This document shows, piece after piece, positions 1-7,274 of a DNA stretch of 13,317 bases. Location of the stretch: the NCBI GenBank assembly GCA_000435195.1, contig FR880225.1:1-13317 (forward strand). Direction: 5' to 3'. The notes beneath the pieces are model-generated. The model ran no database searches, was not told the DNA's origin, and saw only the letters and a program-made list of their open reading frames with translations. The stretch is from Clostridium sp. CAG:169 (GTDB taxonomy: Bacteria; Bacillota; Clostridia; Oscillospirales; Ruminococcaceae). Both the position numbers and the translations under genes were made by a program. Numbering within the stretch: the first letter of the stretch is position 1; each line of letters begins with the position of its first letter.

Positions 1-525
1 GATATTTTCCGTCGCGCCCACGCTGGGGAACGGCAGGGTGATCTGCGCTCCATGCAGACCCTTCGGTGTGGTACAGTCCAAATATCCCCCGTCCTCCCGG
101 ATGGTGACACCCAGCTTTTTTAAGGAGGAAAGATGCAGGTCGATCGGTCTGGGTCCCAGCTCGCACCCGCCCGGATAGGACAGCTTTGCCTGCCCGCAGC
201 GGGCAATCATCGCACCTAAAAAGACGATGGACGAGCGCATCTCCCGCATCAGCTGATCCGGGATTTCCGACACAAAGGGACCCTCGCTGTGTATACACAG
301 CACCTTGCTTCCCTGCGATTGCTCCCAGTGGGTGCGGCAGCCCAGATGCCGCAGGATATTTTCTGCCGCATGAATGTCCGACAAATCAGGACAATTTTCT
401 ATCTCACAATCTCCGCAAAGCAGGGAGGCTGCCAGGATGGGGAGAGCTGCATTCTTTGCGCCGTGTATCCACGTTTCCCCTTCCAAGTTGTGCATTCCTT
501 CCACTATGTAACGATCTGTGTCCAT
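1..525 (-). CDS. murA: UDP-N-acetylglucosamine 1-carboxyvinyltransferase MurA (partial, N-terminal 175 residues)
   Basis: MurA transfers enolpyruvate from PEP to UDP-GlcNAc, the first committed cytoplasmic step of peptidoglycan synthesis. The visible N-terminal part matches the family closely: GAKNAALPILAAS at residues 22-34 includes the substrate-binding Lys24-Asn25 pair. An MRSSI segment supplies the conserved Arg97. YPGGCELGPRPIDLHL at 117-132 carries the catalytic-loop Cys121, equivalent to E. coli Cys115, the residue alkylated by fosfomycin. PSVGATENI follows near the cut. The family is usually about 420 residues, so roughly 245 C-terminal residues lie beyond the left edge. The ATG at 525-523 is chosen because the protein then begins MDTDRYIVEG, the normal MurA N-terminus; a GGGCGGGTGG stretch just upstream is only a fair ribosome site. 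It is the last gene of the cluster seen here, 127 nt after murG. Firmicutes often carry two MurA paralogues, and which one this is cannot be told. Confidence 0.95.
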   Translation of the reverse strand, partial: MDTDRYIVEGMHNLEGETWIHGAKNAALPILAASLLCGDCEIENCPDLSDIHAAENILRHLGCRTHWEQSQGSKVLCIHSEGPFVSEIPDQLMREMRSSIVFLGAMIARCGQAKLSYPGGCELGPRPIDLHLSSLKKLGVTIREDGGYLDCTTPKGLHGAQITLPFPSVGATENI

Positions 526-652
526 ATCCACCCGCCCTTTCTGCTGACTTTTTCTTCGAACCGACGATTCGTTTACAAAGCCATACTATGCTGTACGGGC
601 AGGTTTGGTCCCTTTCCCTGCTATATGGTGTGATTTCAGGTGCGAACAATCC

Positions 653-1795
653 TTATTTTGGCTGACGCAGCAGGCGCATCAGCTCTTCATAGATGCGCTC
701 GTTTGCGTCGATCATTGCCAGCTTCTGGGCGTTCTGTCCCAGCTGGCGCAGTCTTTGCGGGTCGTTTGCCAGCTGCTCGACTTCACTGCACAGCCGCTGC
801 CCGCTCAAATCCTTCTCCTCGATGAGGACCGCAGCCTGGTTTTTGACCAGCACCATCCCGTTGTGGTACTGGTGGTTTTCTGCCACATTCGGCGAAGGAA
901 TCAGGATGGATGCCCTTCCCGCAGCCTCCAGCTCGGAGAGGGTGGAGGCTCCCGCCCGGCAGATGACCAGGTCCGCAGCCGCCAGACAATCGTCCATATC
1001 GTTTATGTATTCTCGGATGTCTACATTTGGATTTTCCTGGAAGACAGCGCCGCGCTCTGCAAGCATCTGCGGAAAATCCTCCACCCCATACTTTCCGGTC
1101 GCGTGGATGTGGTGGATCTTGCCGGTGCAGGGTCCGCCTTCTTTGGTGTGCCATGCAATCAAGTCCGCCATCGCCTGATTGAGCCGGTGTGCACCCTGGC
1201 TGCCGCCAAAGGAAACGATGCACATTTTATCCCCGACTCCCAGCTTTTTCCTTGCCTGCTCGCGGTCGGCATAGACAATCGACTCTCGAACCGGATTGCC
1301 GACCACCAGCTCCTTGCAGTTGGGGTCCAGATATTTCTTTGCTTCCGGCACCGCCAGCAGAATCTCATCGACATAGCGGGAAAGCAGCTTTGTGGTCACA
1401 CCGGGAAAGGCGTTGGATTCGTGCGATGCGGTGCGAATCCCCATCTGCGCCGCCTTTCTCAAAATCGGACCGCTGACATACCCGCCCCGTCCGACCACCA
1501 AATCCGGTCCAAAGCCCTCAATCAGCTTTTTGGAGCGCGCTGAGGCGGTCGTCAGATAAAACAGCGAGGAGATATTATATTTGATGTTAAACCAGGTCAG
1601 CTTGCGTTGGAAGCCTTTGATGGTGATGGGTGCAAAATCGAATCCCGCCTGCGGAACCAGCTTTGCTTCCATCCCCTTTGGGTTTCCTGCAAACAAAATC
1701 TGTGCGTCCGGCTGCTTCGCCTTTAGGGTGGAGGCAATGGCAATCGCCGGGTTGATGTGTCCTCCGGTCCCGCCGCAGGCAAACAGTATTTTCAT
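653..1795 (-). CDS. murG: UDP-GlcNAc:undecaprenyl-PP-MurNAc-pentapeptide GlcNAc transferase MurG
   Basis: MurG is the GT28 glycosyltransferase on the inner membrane face that adds GlcNAc to lipid I to give lipid II. The 380-residue product is of usual family length (about 355-370). It has the glycine-rich G-loops GGTGGH at 8-13, GGYVSGP at 104-110 and GGSQG at 197-201. Other family marks are HESN at 125-128, GNPVR at 166-170, RAGASTLSE at 280-288 (nucleotide-sugar binding) and SPNVAENHQ at 301-309. The start ATG gives MKILFACGGTGGH, the normal N-terminus, with AAAGGAA about ten nucleotides upstream. It lies 46 nt after ftsW and 127 nt before murA, in the usual ftsW-murG order. All key motifs are intact. 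Confidence 0.97.
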   Translation of the reverse strand: MKILFACGGTGGHINPAIAIASTLKAKQPDAQILFAGNPKGMEAKLVPQAGFDFAPITIKGFQRKLTWFNIKYNISSLFYLTTASARSKKLIEGFGPDLVVGRGGYVSGPILRKAAQMGIRTASHESNAFPGVTTKLLSRYVDEILLAVPEAKKYLDPNCKELVVGNPVRESIVYADREQARKKLGVGDKMCIVSFGGSQGAHRLNQAMADLIAWHTKEGGPCTGKIHHIHATGKYGVEDFPQMLAERGAVFQENPNVDIREYINDMDDCLAAADLVICRAGASTLSELEAAGRASILIPSPNVAENHQYHNGMVLVKNQAAVLIEEKDLSGQRLCSEVEQLANDPQRLRQLGQNAQKLAMIDANERIYEELMRLLRQPK

Positions 1796-1841
1796 GGTTG
1801 ACCATTCCTTTCAGAAGGTATTTTCCGGGTGCCGCAGGCGG

Positions 1842-3134
1842 TCACTCTTTTTCATAAATTCCCTGCCGCGACACCGCCAGCAGGATTCCCAGCTCACCCA
1901 AAATCATACACAGCGAGGTCCCTCCGTAGGAGAACATCGGCAGGCTGATGCCGGTGTTTGGGATGGTATTGGTAACAACTGCGATATTAAGCATCACCTG
2001 CATTCCAATCTGGGTGGTGATACCCACTGCAATCAGCATACCAAATCGGTCTTTGGCGTGCAGGGCAATGGTGTAGCCGCGCCAGATGAGCAGAGCAAAT
2101 AGGACAATGATCAGGCACGCTCCCACAAAGCCCAGCTCCTCGCAGACGATAGCAAAGATAAAGTCGTTTTGCACCTCCGGCAGATACAGCTGCTTCTGAC
2201 GGGATTCGCCCAATCCCACGCCGAGCAGACCGCCCGAGCCGATTGCCATCAGCGACTGTTTGGTCTGATAAGCGCCGCTGTCGGTGGTGGAAAACGGGTC
2301 GAGCCAATAGGTCAGTCGGGTCAAAACATGGTTAAAACGCTCAGCAAAGAAGGTCGGCATTGCCAGAACGATGATTGCCATTCCGCTGACGCCGAGCATA
2401 CCCAGACCCATCAGGTGCTTGATTCTCGAGCCGCCCACAAACATCATCGACAGGGTGATACCCAACAGCAGCAGCGTTGCCGACAGGTGCGGCTGCGGCA
2501 GGATGACCAGCGCCATTGCGCCAAACAGCGCCAGATAACGCGCCGTTCCCAGCCACAGCTGATCCATCTTGTCCTGGTCGCGGCTCATCAGGTGAGCAAA
2601 CAGCAGAATCAGCGCAAATTTGGCAATCTCCGACGGCTGAAAGTTGACCGGACCGATGCGCACCCAACGGTTCGCACCGTTTTCCGCCTCAAACAGGTAA
2701 CACGCCATACACAGGGCAATCGAAACGGCGTACAGCGGCCAGACAAATTTTCTCAGCCAGTGGTAGTTGACAAAGGAGGCTGCAATCATGCCCACCACGC
2801 CGATAATCGACCACATGATCTGGCGGCGGATGTAATAAAAGCTGCTGTCCTTATAATAATATGCGCGCGCATAGCTTGCAGAAAACAGCATGACCAGACC
2901 AAAGCCCAGCAAAGCCAGAGTCAGCAGCAAAAACGGAATATCAAAATCCCCCCAGATATACAACGGGGTCACCTTGCTGGGCGCTGCCTTTCTGGAAGCC
3001 TTATATCGGGTCGGTCCGCCTGTGCGTCCGGTCCCGGCTCGGTTGCCCGGGTATTGCACAACGTTGGAAGGGACCCTTCCTGTGACATTCATCCGCCTTT
3101 TGTTGGAAGATGGATGGTTTCTGCGTTCCCGCAA
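1842..3134 (-). CDS. ftsW: SEDS-family septal peptidoglycan glycosyltransferase FtsW (SpoVE-like)
   Basis: FtsW is a polytopic SEDS glycosyltransferase that polymerises lipid II at the septum together with a class B PBP. The 430-residue protein has about ten membrane segments, starting near residue 65. Family motifs visible are NGANRWVRIGPVNFQPSE at 152-169, LPEVQNDFIFAI at 318-329 with the conserved catalytic-type Asp in DFIF, and NTGISLPMFSYGGTS at 393-407. The first 60 or so residues form a hydrophilic Arg/Ser/Gly-rich cytoplasmic extension, longer than typical. The start shown is TTG at 3134-3132, because an AAAGGCGG ribosome site sits 8 nt ahead of it. The alternative ATG at 3092-3090 has the same octamer directly abutting it, which is poor spacing. 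FtsW, SpoVE and RodA are hard to separate by motif; position in the dcw cluster between mraY and murG argues for FtsW/SpoVE. murD, expected just upstream, is absent. Confidence 0.93.
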   Translation of the reverse strand: MRERRNHPSSNKRRMNVTGRVPSNVVQYPGNRAGTGRTGGPTRYKASRKAAPSKVTPLYIWGDFDIPFLLLTLALLGFGLVMLFSASYARAYYYKDSSFYYIRRQIMWSIIGVVGMIAASFVNYHWLRKFVWPLYAVSIALCMACYLFEAENGANRWVRIGPVNFQPSEIAKFALILLFAHLMSRDQDKMDQLWLGTARYLALFGAMALVILPQPHLSATLLLLGITLSMMFVGGSRIKHLMGLGMLGVSGMAIIVLAMPTFFAERFNHVLTRLTYWLDPFSTTDSGAYQTKQSLMAIGSGGLLGVGLGESRQKQLYLPEVQNDFIFAIVCEELGFVGACLIIVLFALLIWRGYTIALHAKDRFGMLIAVGITTQIGMQVMLNIAVVTNTIPNTGISLPMFSYGGTSLCMILGELGILLAVSRQGIYEKE

Positions 3135-3142
3135 TCCTCTCG

Positions 3143-3150
3143 CCGCCTTT
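3143..3150 (-). promoter_or_regulatory. Ribosome binding site supporting the TTG start of ftsW
   Basis: AAAGGCGG on the minus strand lies 8 nt upstream of the TTG codon at 3134. A second identical octamer at 3093-3100 abuts the downstream in-frame ATG with no spacer, so the TTG start fits better. This is inference from spacing only. Confidence 0.5.
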
Positions 3151-3182
3151 CCTGTAAACTGTGGCGCAAAAATTTTGTGCCT

Positions 3183-4181
3183 TTACAATACCATCAGCAC
3201 TGCAATGATGCAGCCCAATGCTGTCACCGCCGAAAAGACGGCAACGATCTTGACCTCGCTCCATCCGCACATCTCAAAATGATGGTGGATCGGCGCCATT
3301 TTAAAAACACGCTTGCCGGTCAGCTTGACACTGCCAATCTGGATGATGTCCGACATCGTTTCCGCTACATAGACGATTCCGACAAAAATAAGGATGACCG
3401 GCATCCGCAGTCCAAACGCCAGAGCCACCACCAGTCCGCCCAAGAACATCGAGCCGGTGTCGCCCATAAATACCTTTGCCGGATGGAAGTTCCACACCAA
3501 AAAGCCCAGGCAGACACCAGCCAGCGCTGCTGCCAACAGGTTCATCTGCACAAAGCCTTCGATGGAGGAAATGACCAGAAAGCCCATGGCTGCCACCATT
3601 GTAACCGAAGATGCCAGCCCGTCGATGCCATCGGTCAGGTTGACCGCATTGACTGCACCGATGATGATGAACAGCATGGCCGGGTAGTAGAAAAAGCCGA
3701 TGTCAAACTCCCCTGCAAAGGGAATCCACAAGGTGGTGTGTGGTGCAAAGATGTACTCCGCTGCCAGGTAGAGCACTGCCACCAGCAGCTGACCCAGCGT
3801 CTTCTGCCCTGCTTTTAGACCCAGATTGCGCTTTTTGACCACCTTGATGTAGTCATCCAGAAAGCCAAGCAGTCCAAAGCCCAGCGCCATCAGCACACCG
3901 CCGAACAGATAGAAGCTGCCGCCCTCGGAGGCATCGGCAATCCCGCTTCCCGACAGGTGCAGGGTAGCCCAGCCTGCCAGCACCGATACAATCAGACCAA
4001 TGACCATCATCAACCCGCCCATGGTGGGGGTTCCCTGCTTGGATTTGTGCCATGCCGGACCGATGTCCAGAATCGTCTGTCCATAATGCAGTCTGCGCAG
4101 GAATGGAATAAGCCACAGTCCTGTTGCAGAGGATATTAAAAACGCACTGACCAGTGTGATCAGCAAAGCGGTAAAATTCAT
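3183..4181 (-). CDS. mraY: Phospho-N-acetylmuramoyl-pentapeptide transferase MraY
   Basis: MraY transfers phospho-MurNAc-pentapeptide from UDP to undecaprenyl phosphate at the membrane, making lipid I. The 332-residue product is of normal family length and has about ten membrane helices. Family motifs visible are GTPTMGG at 50-56, FLDDYIK with the Asp109-Asp110 pair, NAVNLTDGIDGLA at 178-190 (Asp184 and Asp187), NFHPAKVFMGDTGS at 231-244 with Asp241, and MAPIHHHFE at 295-303, the histidine loop at the active site. The start ATG gives a hydrophobic first helix and has AAAGGA about ten nucleotides upstream. It follows murF by 53 nt and precedes ftsW by 48 nt, where murD is more usual. MraY is the target of tunicamycin and muraymycin-type inhibitors. 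No anomaly is seen in its catalytic residues. Confidence 0.97.
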   Translation of the reverse strand: MNFTALLITLVSAFLISSATGLWLIPFLRRLHYGQTILDIGPAWHKSKQGTPTMGGLMMVIGLIVSVLAGWATLHLSGSGIADASEGGSFYLFGGVLMALGFGLLGFLDDYIKVVKKRNLGLKAGQKTLGQLLVAVLYLAAEYIFAPHTTLWIPFAGEFDIGFFYYPAMLFIIIGAVNAVNLTDGIDGLASSVTMVAAMGFLVISSIEGFVQMNLLAAALAGVCLGFLVWNFHPAKVFMGDTGSMFLGGLVVALAFGLRMPVILIFVGIVYVAETMSDIIQIGSVKLTGKRVFKMAPIHHHFEMCGWSEVKIVAVFSAVTALGCIIAVLMVL

Positions 4182-4234
4182 TTTCTGTCAATCCTTTCCT
4201 TTATGCTCCGAGATATTCTGAAATATCCTGCCCG

Positions 4235-5659
4235 TTAAAATCGCTCATACAGTCTGGAGAGGACCTCCTCGAGCTTCATGCCGCGGCTGCCCTTGATCCA
4301 CAGGGTATCTCCCGGTTGCACCAAAGACAGCAGCTTTTCGGTCAGCTGCTCCTTGTCATCAAAATGCAGCACCTTCTGGCGGCTGCTGCACACCTCCTGT
4401 GCGCCCTTGACAGCTGAGCGGCTGAGCTGACCGACACAGATGATGATGTCGATGTCCGTTCTGCCTGCGCACTCGCCTGCTTCATAATGTGCCTGCTGTG
4501 CATAGTCACCCAGCTCGAGCATATCGCCCATGACCAGAATCTTTCTGCCGCGCTTCTTTTGCAGGCGCTGCATACTGCCAAAGGTCTGGATGGCTGCCTT
4601 CATCGAGTCCGGTCCTGCATTGTAGCAGTCCTCCACCACGCAGATGCCGCTGCGTTGTACCACCCGCTGACGCATTCCCGACGGTTTATAGCCGGTCAGT
4701 GCATCCACGATGGTTTGCGGTTGCATTCCAAACTCGATGCCGACGGCAAAGGCTGCCAGCGCATTGAGCACGTTGTGCTTGCCGATGGTCGGGATGACCG
4801 CCGGAAACTCCTGCCCGTTCCAAAGGATGGTGAAGCGGGTCTGTGCCGTTTCCTCCTGAACGTCCTTCCCTTTGACCTGACAGTTTTTGTTTTCCATTCC
4901 GTAGTAGATGGTCTTAAACTGCGGACAGTCCACCGTTGCCAGCATATCATCATCCCCGTTGAGGATGAGCGGCGAGCCGGGTGTCATTCCTTCGGTAATC
5001 TCCATCTTCGCTTTTAAGATGCCCTCTCTGGAACCCAGATATTCGATATGTGCCACGCCGATATTGGTGATAACCGCAGCATTCGGCTTTGCACGGCGGG
5101 TCAGGTCGGAAATCTCGCCAAAGTGGTTCATACCCATTTCGATGACCGCAGCCTGCACCGTCTCATCCAACTCCAGCAGGGTTTTGGGCAAGCCGACCCG
5201 ATTGTTAAAGTTGCCCTGGGTCTTGAGGGTTTCAAACTGAGCAGACAGCACCTGCGCAATCATTTCCTTGGTGGTAGTTTTGCCGACGCTGCCGGTTACC
5301 CCTACCATCCGAAAATGGTAGCGGTCCCGATAGGCTCCCGCAAGGTCCAGAAATCCCTGTTCGGTGTCTTCGCAGACAATCAGCTGCTGTGCCGGCAGCT
5401 CCTTGCAGTATTCTTCTACACCCTTTTTATCCACCAGCGCATACTGCGCCTTGTTGCGCAAAGCCGCACCCACATACGCGTGTCCGTCAAAGACCTCCCC
5501 GCGCAGCGCCACAAACAGGCAGCTTTCGCGGTCGCCGTCCTCCGGCTGAGGACGGGAATCGGTGGAGATGGATGTAATTTTGGCGTTGTTATCTAAAAAA
5601 TAGCTGTCTGTACAGCCGACAGCCGCTGCAATTTCGCCCAATGTCATTGGCCGCATCAT
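4235..5659 (-). CDS. murF: UDP-MurNAc-tripeptide:D-alanyl-D-alanine ligase MurF
   Basis: MurF is the ATP-dependent cytoplasmic ligase that adds D-Ala-D-Ala to UDP-MurNAc-tripeptide. The 474-residue product shows the three Mur ligase regions. The N-terminal UDP-binding part includes STDSR (32-36) and LFVALRGEVFDGH (48-60). The central ATPase has the P-loop GVTGSVGKTTTKE at 120-132, EMGMNHFGEI at 174-183 and NIGVAHIEYLGSREGILKAK at 199-218, which holds the probable carbamylated lysine. The C-terminal domain has VMGDMLELG and a closing KGSRGMKLEE. Two ATG codons lie in tandem (5659 and 5656); a strong GGAGGG ribosome site about 7 nt upstream suits the first. It is preceded by a 126-nt gap with a promoter-like site and a strong hairpin, so it may be transcribed partly on its own. 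MurE is directly upstream, as in many Clostridia. Confidence 0.96.
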   Translation of the reverse strand: MMRPMTLGEIAAAVGCTDSYFLDNNAKITSISTDSRPQPEDGDRESCLFVALRGEVFDGHAYVGAALRNKAQYALVDKKGVEEYCKELPAQQLIVCEDTEQGFLDLAGAYRDRYHFRMVGVTGSVGKTTTKEMIAQVLSAQFETLKTQGNFNNRVGLPKTLLELDETVQAAVIEMGMNHFGEISDLTRRAKPNAAVITNIGVAHIEYLGSREGILKAKMEITEGMTPGSPLILNGDDDMLATVDCPQFKTIYYGMENKNCQVKGKDVQEETAQTRFTILWNGQEFPAVIPTIGKHNVLNALAAFAVGIEFGMQPQTIVDALTGYKPSGMRQRVVQRSGICVVEDCYNAGPDSMKAAIQTFGSMQRLQKKRGRKILVMGDMLELGDYAQQAHYEAGECAGRTDIDIIICVGQLSRSAVKGAQEVCSSRQKVLHFDDKEQLTEKLLSLVQPGDTLWIKGSRGMKLEEVLSRLYERF

Positions 5660-5678
5660 TGAAAAACCCTCCGTTGAC

Positions 5679-5695
5679 AGCCGGAAGCTCCGGCT
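5679..5695 (-). promoter_or_regulatory. Perfect 7-bp hairpin in the murF leader
   Basis: On the minus strand AGCCGGA, loop GCT, TCCGGCT forms a GC-rich stem that ends about 19 nt before the murF start and 11 nt or less before its GGAGGG site. No run of T follows on the minus strand, so it is not a terminator for the cluster. It may stabilise the transcript or influence murF translation; the role is unknown. Confidence 0.5.
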
Positions 5696-5725
5696 TATTT
5701 TGCGGACAACTGCCCGCAGAGAATC

Positions 5726-5754
5726 ATTATATCATATTGTACAGCAAATGAAAT
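5726..5754 (-). promoter_or_regulatory. Probable internal promoter for murF and downstream genes
   Basis: The murE-murF gap contains, on the minus strand, a perfect extended -10 element TGATATAAT (5734-5726; TATAAT at 5731-5726). A weak -35 match ATTTCA lies at 5754-5749, 17 bp away. An extended -10 with its TG dinucleotide can work with a poor -35. Predicted transcription start is near 5719, giving a leader of about 60 nt that includes the GC-rich hairpin. The surrounding DNA is markedly more AT-rich than the coding regions. Confidence 0.55.
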
Positions 5755-5785
5755 CCTTTTTCTGTAAAAATTCGCCGCACAACCG

Positions 5786-7237
5786 CTAACTTTCTGTTTT
5801 TCTTCGTTCAAACTCCTGTCGGACCAGCTGCTTTTCATCAAACAGGATGGTGCGGTCCGCCAGCACCTGATAATTTTCATGTCCTTTGCCCGCCAGCAGG
5901 AGAACATCTCCCCTGCGGCAGCAGGAAATCGCCCAATGGATTGCCTCGGCGCGGTCGGGGATGACCCGCAGCTGCCAGCCTGCACGAACATCGGCAAGGG
6001 CATCCGAGAAAATCTGCTCCAGCGGCTCTTCCCGCGGATTATCCGCTGTCATCACGGCAAGGTCTGCATTTTCGCAGACCGCCTGTGTCATCAACGGACG
6101 TTTGCTTCGGTCGCGTCTGCCCGGACAGCCAAAGACCACCAGCAGTCTGCCCTTGCAGTCCTTTCGGATGGTGCGCAGCACCTTGCGCAAGCTGTCCGGC
6201 GTATGGGCGTAGTCGCGCAGCACGGTGATGCCGCCGCTGCTGACACACACCTCGGTTCTGCCCGGCACACCCTGGCAGCTGCACACCGCATCGACACTTT
6301 CTGCAAACGGCAGTCCCAGTTGCAACAGCATCCCCACCGCTGCCATCAGATTTTCCACCGAAAATTCCCCCGGCAACGGCAGTTTTGCCTGACGGCGCTC
6401 CCCTTGAAAGCACAGGGTCGATTCACACCGGTCGCTGAACAGCTGAATCTGCTCTGCCCGCAGCATCGCCTGCTGCTCCCTGCCAAAGGTCAGCAGCGGC
6501 ATCCTTTTGTTCTGTAAATCCTTTAGCAGACGCCTGGCATACGGGTCGTCGATGCGGAGCAGTGCCCGGTCGCACTGCTCAAACAGCATTGCCTTCGACT
6601 GAAAATAATGCTCGACGTCCCCATGTATGTCCAGATGCTCCGGCGTCAGGTTCAAAAAGGCGGCACAGCTAAACTGGCAGCCGTACAACCGCTGCTGCTC
6701 GATTGCCTGTGAGGAAGCTTCCATCACCACATGGGTGCAGCCCTGCTTAAACATCATGGCAAGCAGCTGCTGAAGCTCCCAGGCATCGGGTGTGGTGTAG
6801 CGCGCAGGCAGAGTGAGCGATTCCCCGATGCGGTTGCAGATGGTCCCAATCAAGCCCGCCTTGATTCCCAGATGACCCAGCGCATGGTGGAGCATCCAGG
6901 CACTGGTGGTCTTGCCATTGGTGCCGGTCAATGCCAGCAGCTGCATCTTTCTGGCTGGGTAGCCAAAAAACGCTGCGCACAGCTGGCTGTACACCCGACG
7001 GGTGTCCTCCACCAGCAGCTGATTGGGGATTTTGCAGTCCTGCTGTGCCACCACAAAGACCGCTCCCCTTTGCAGCGCCTGCGCCACATAGTTGTGCCCG
7101 TCGCCCAGGGTTCCCCGGACACAGACGAACACGCTGCCCTTCTGCACCTGGCGGGAATCGCAGGTCACCGAGGTGACCTGCTGTGCGGGGAGGCGGTTGT
7201 TTGGCAAAACCTCTGCAAAAAGTGTTTGCAGCTGCAT
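5786..7237 (-). CDS. murE: UDP-MurNAc-L-Ala-D-Glu:meso-2,6-diaminopimelate ligase MurE
   Basis: MurE adds the third stem-peptide residue to UDP-MurNAc-dipeptide, using ATP, in the cytoplasm. The 483-residue protein has the Mur ligase P-loop TGTNGKTT at 104-111. It also has the UDP-MurNAc contact YTTPDAWE (147-154), NLTPEHLDIHG at 196-206 and YFQSKAMLF at 211-219 with the lysine that is carbamylated in the family. The specificity loop reads DNPR at 399-402, the signature of meso-DAP-adding enzymes as opposed to the D(D/N)P(N/A) of L-lysine enzymes, and GKGHENYQ follows at 450-457. Oddities are EASSQ at 173-177, where SSH is usual, and GCPGRRD at 370-376, where GCGGDRD is common. The start ATG has GAGGGAG about 7 nt upstream. 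It lies 37 nt after the PBP gene and 126 nt before murF. Confidence 0.96.
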   Translation of the reverse strand: MQLQTLFAEVLPNNRLPAQQVTSVTCDSRQVQKGSVFVCVRGTLGDGHNYVAQALQRGAVFVVAQQDCKIPNQLLVEDTRRVYSQLCAAFFGYPARKMQLLALTGTNGKTTSAWMLHHALGHLGIKAGLIGTICNRIGESLTLPARYTTPDAWELQQLLAMMFKQGCTHVVMEASSQAIEQQRLYGCQFSCAAFLNLTPEHLDIHGDVEHYFQSKAMLFEQCDRALLRIDDPYARRLLKDLQNKRMPLLTFGREQQAMLRAEQIQLFSDRCESTLCFQGERRQAKLPLPGEFSVENLMAAVGMLLQLGLPFAESVDAVCSCQGVPGRTEVCVSSGGITVLRDYAHTPDSLRKVLRTIRKDCKGRLLVVFGCPGRRDRSKRPLMTQAVCENADLAVMTADNPREEPLEQIFSDALADVRAGWQLRVIPDRAEAIHWAISCCRRGDVLLLAGKGHENYQVLADRTILFDEKQLVRQEFERRKTES

Positions 7238-7274
7238 CTGTTCTCCCTCTTCTCTATCGTGATTTCATCTCATG

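Noticed and set aside
605..1543. Plus-strand reading frame of 312 codons
   Set aside because: It is antisense to murG, whose motifs are all intact, and no ribosome site or domain supports it.
2169..3818. Long plus-strand reading frame of 549 codons
   Set aside because: It lies antisense across ftsW, the gap and mraY, which carry clear family motifs. Its product is His/Gln-rich with no recognisable domain, typical of an antisense shadow.
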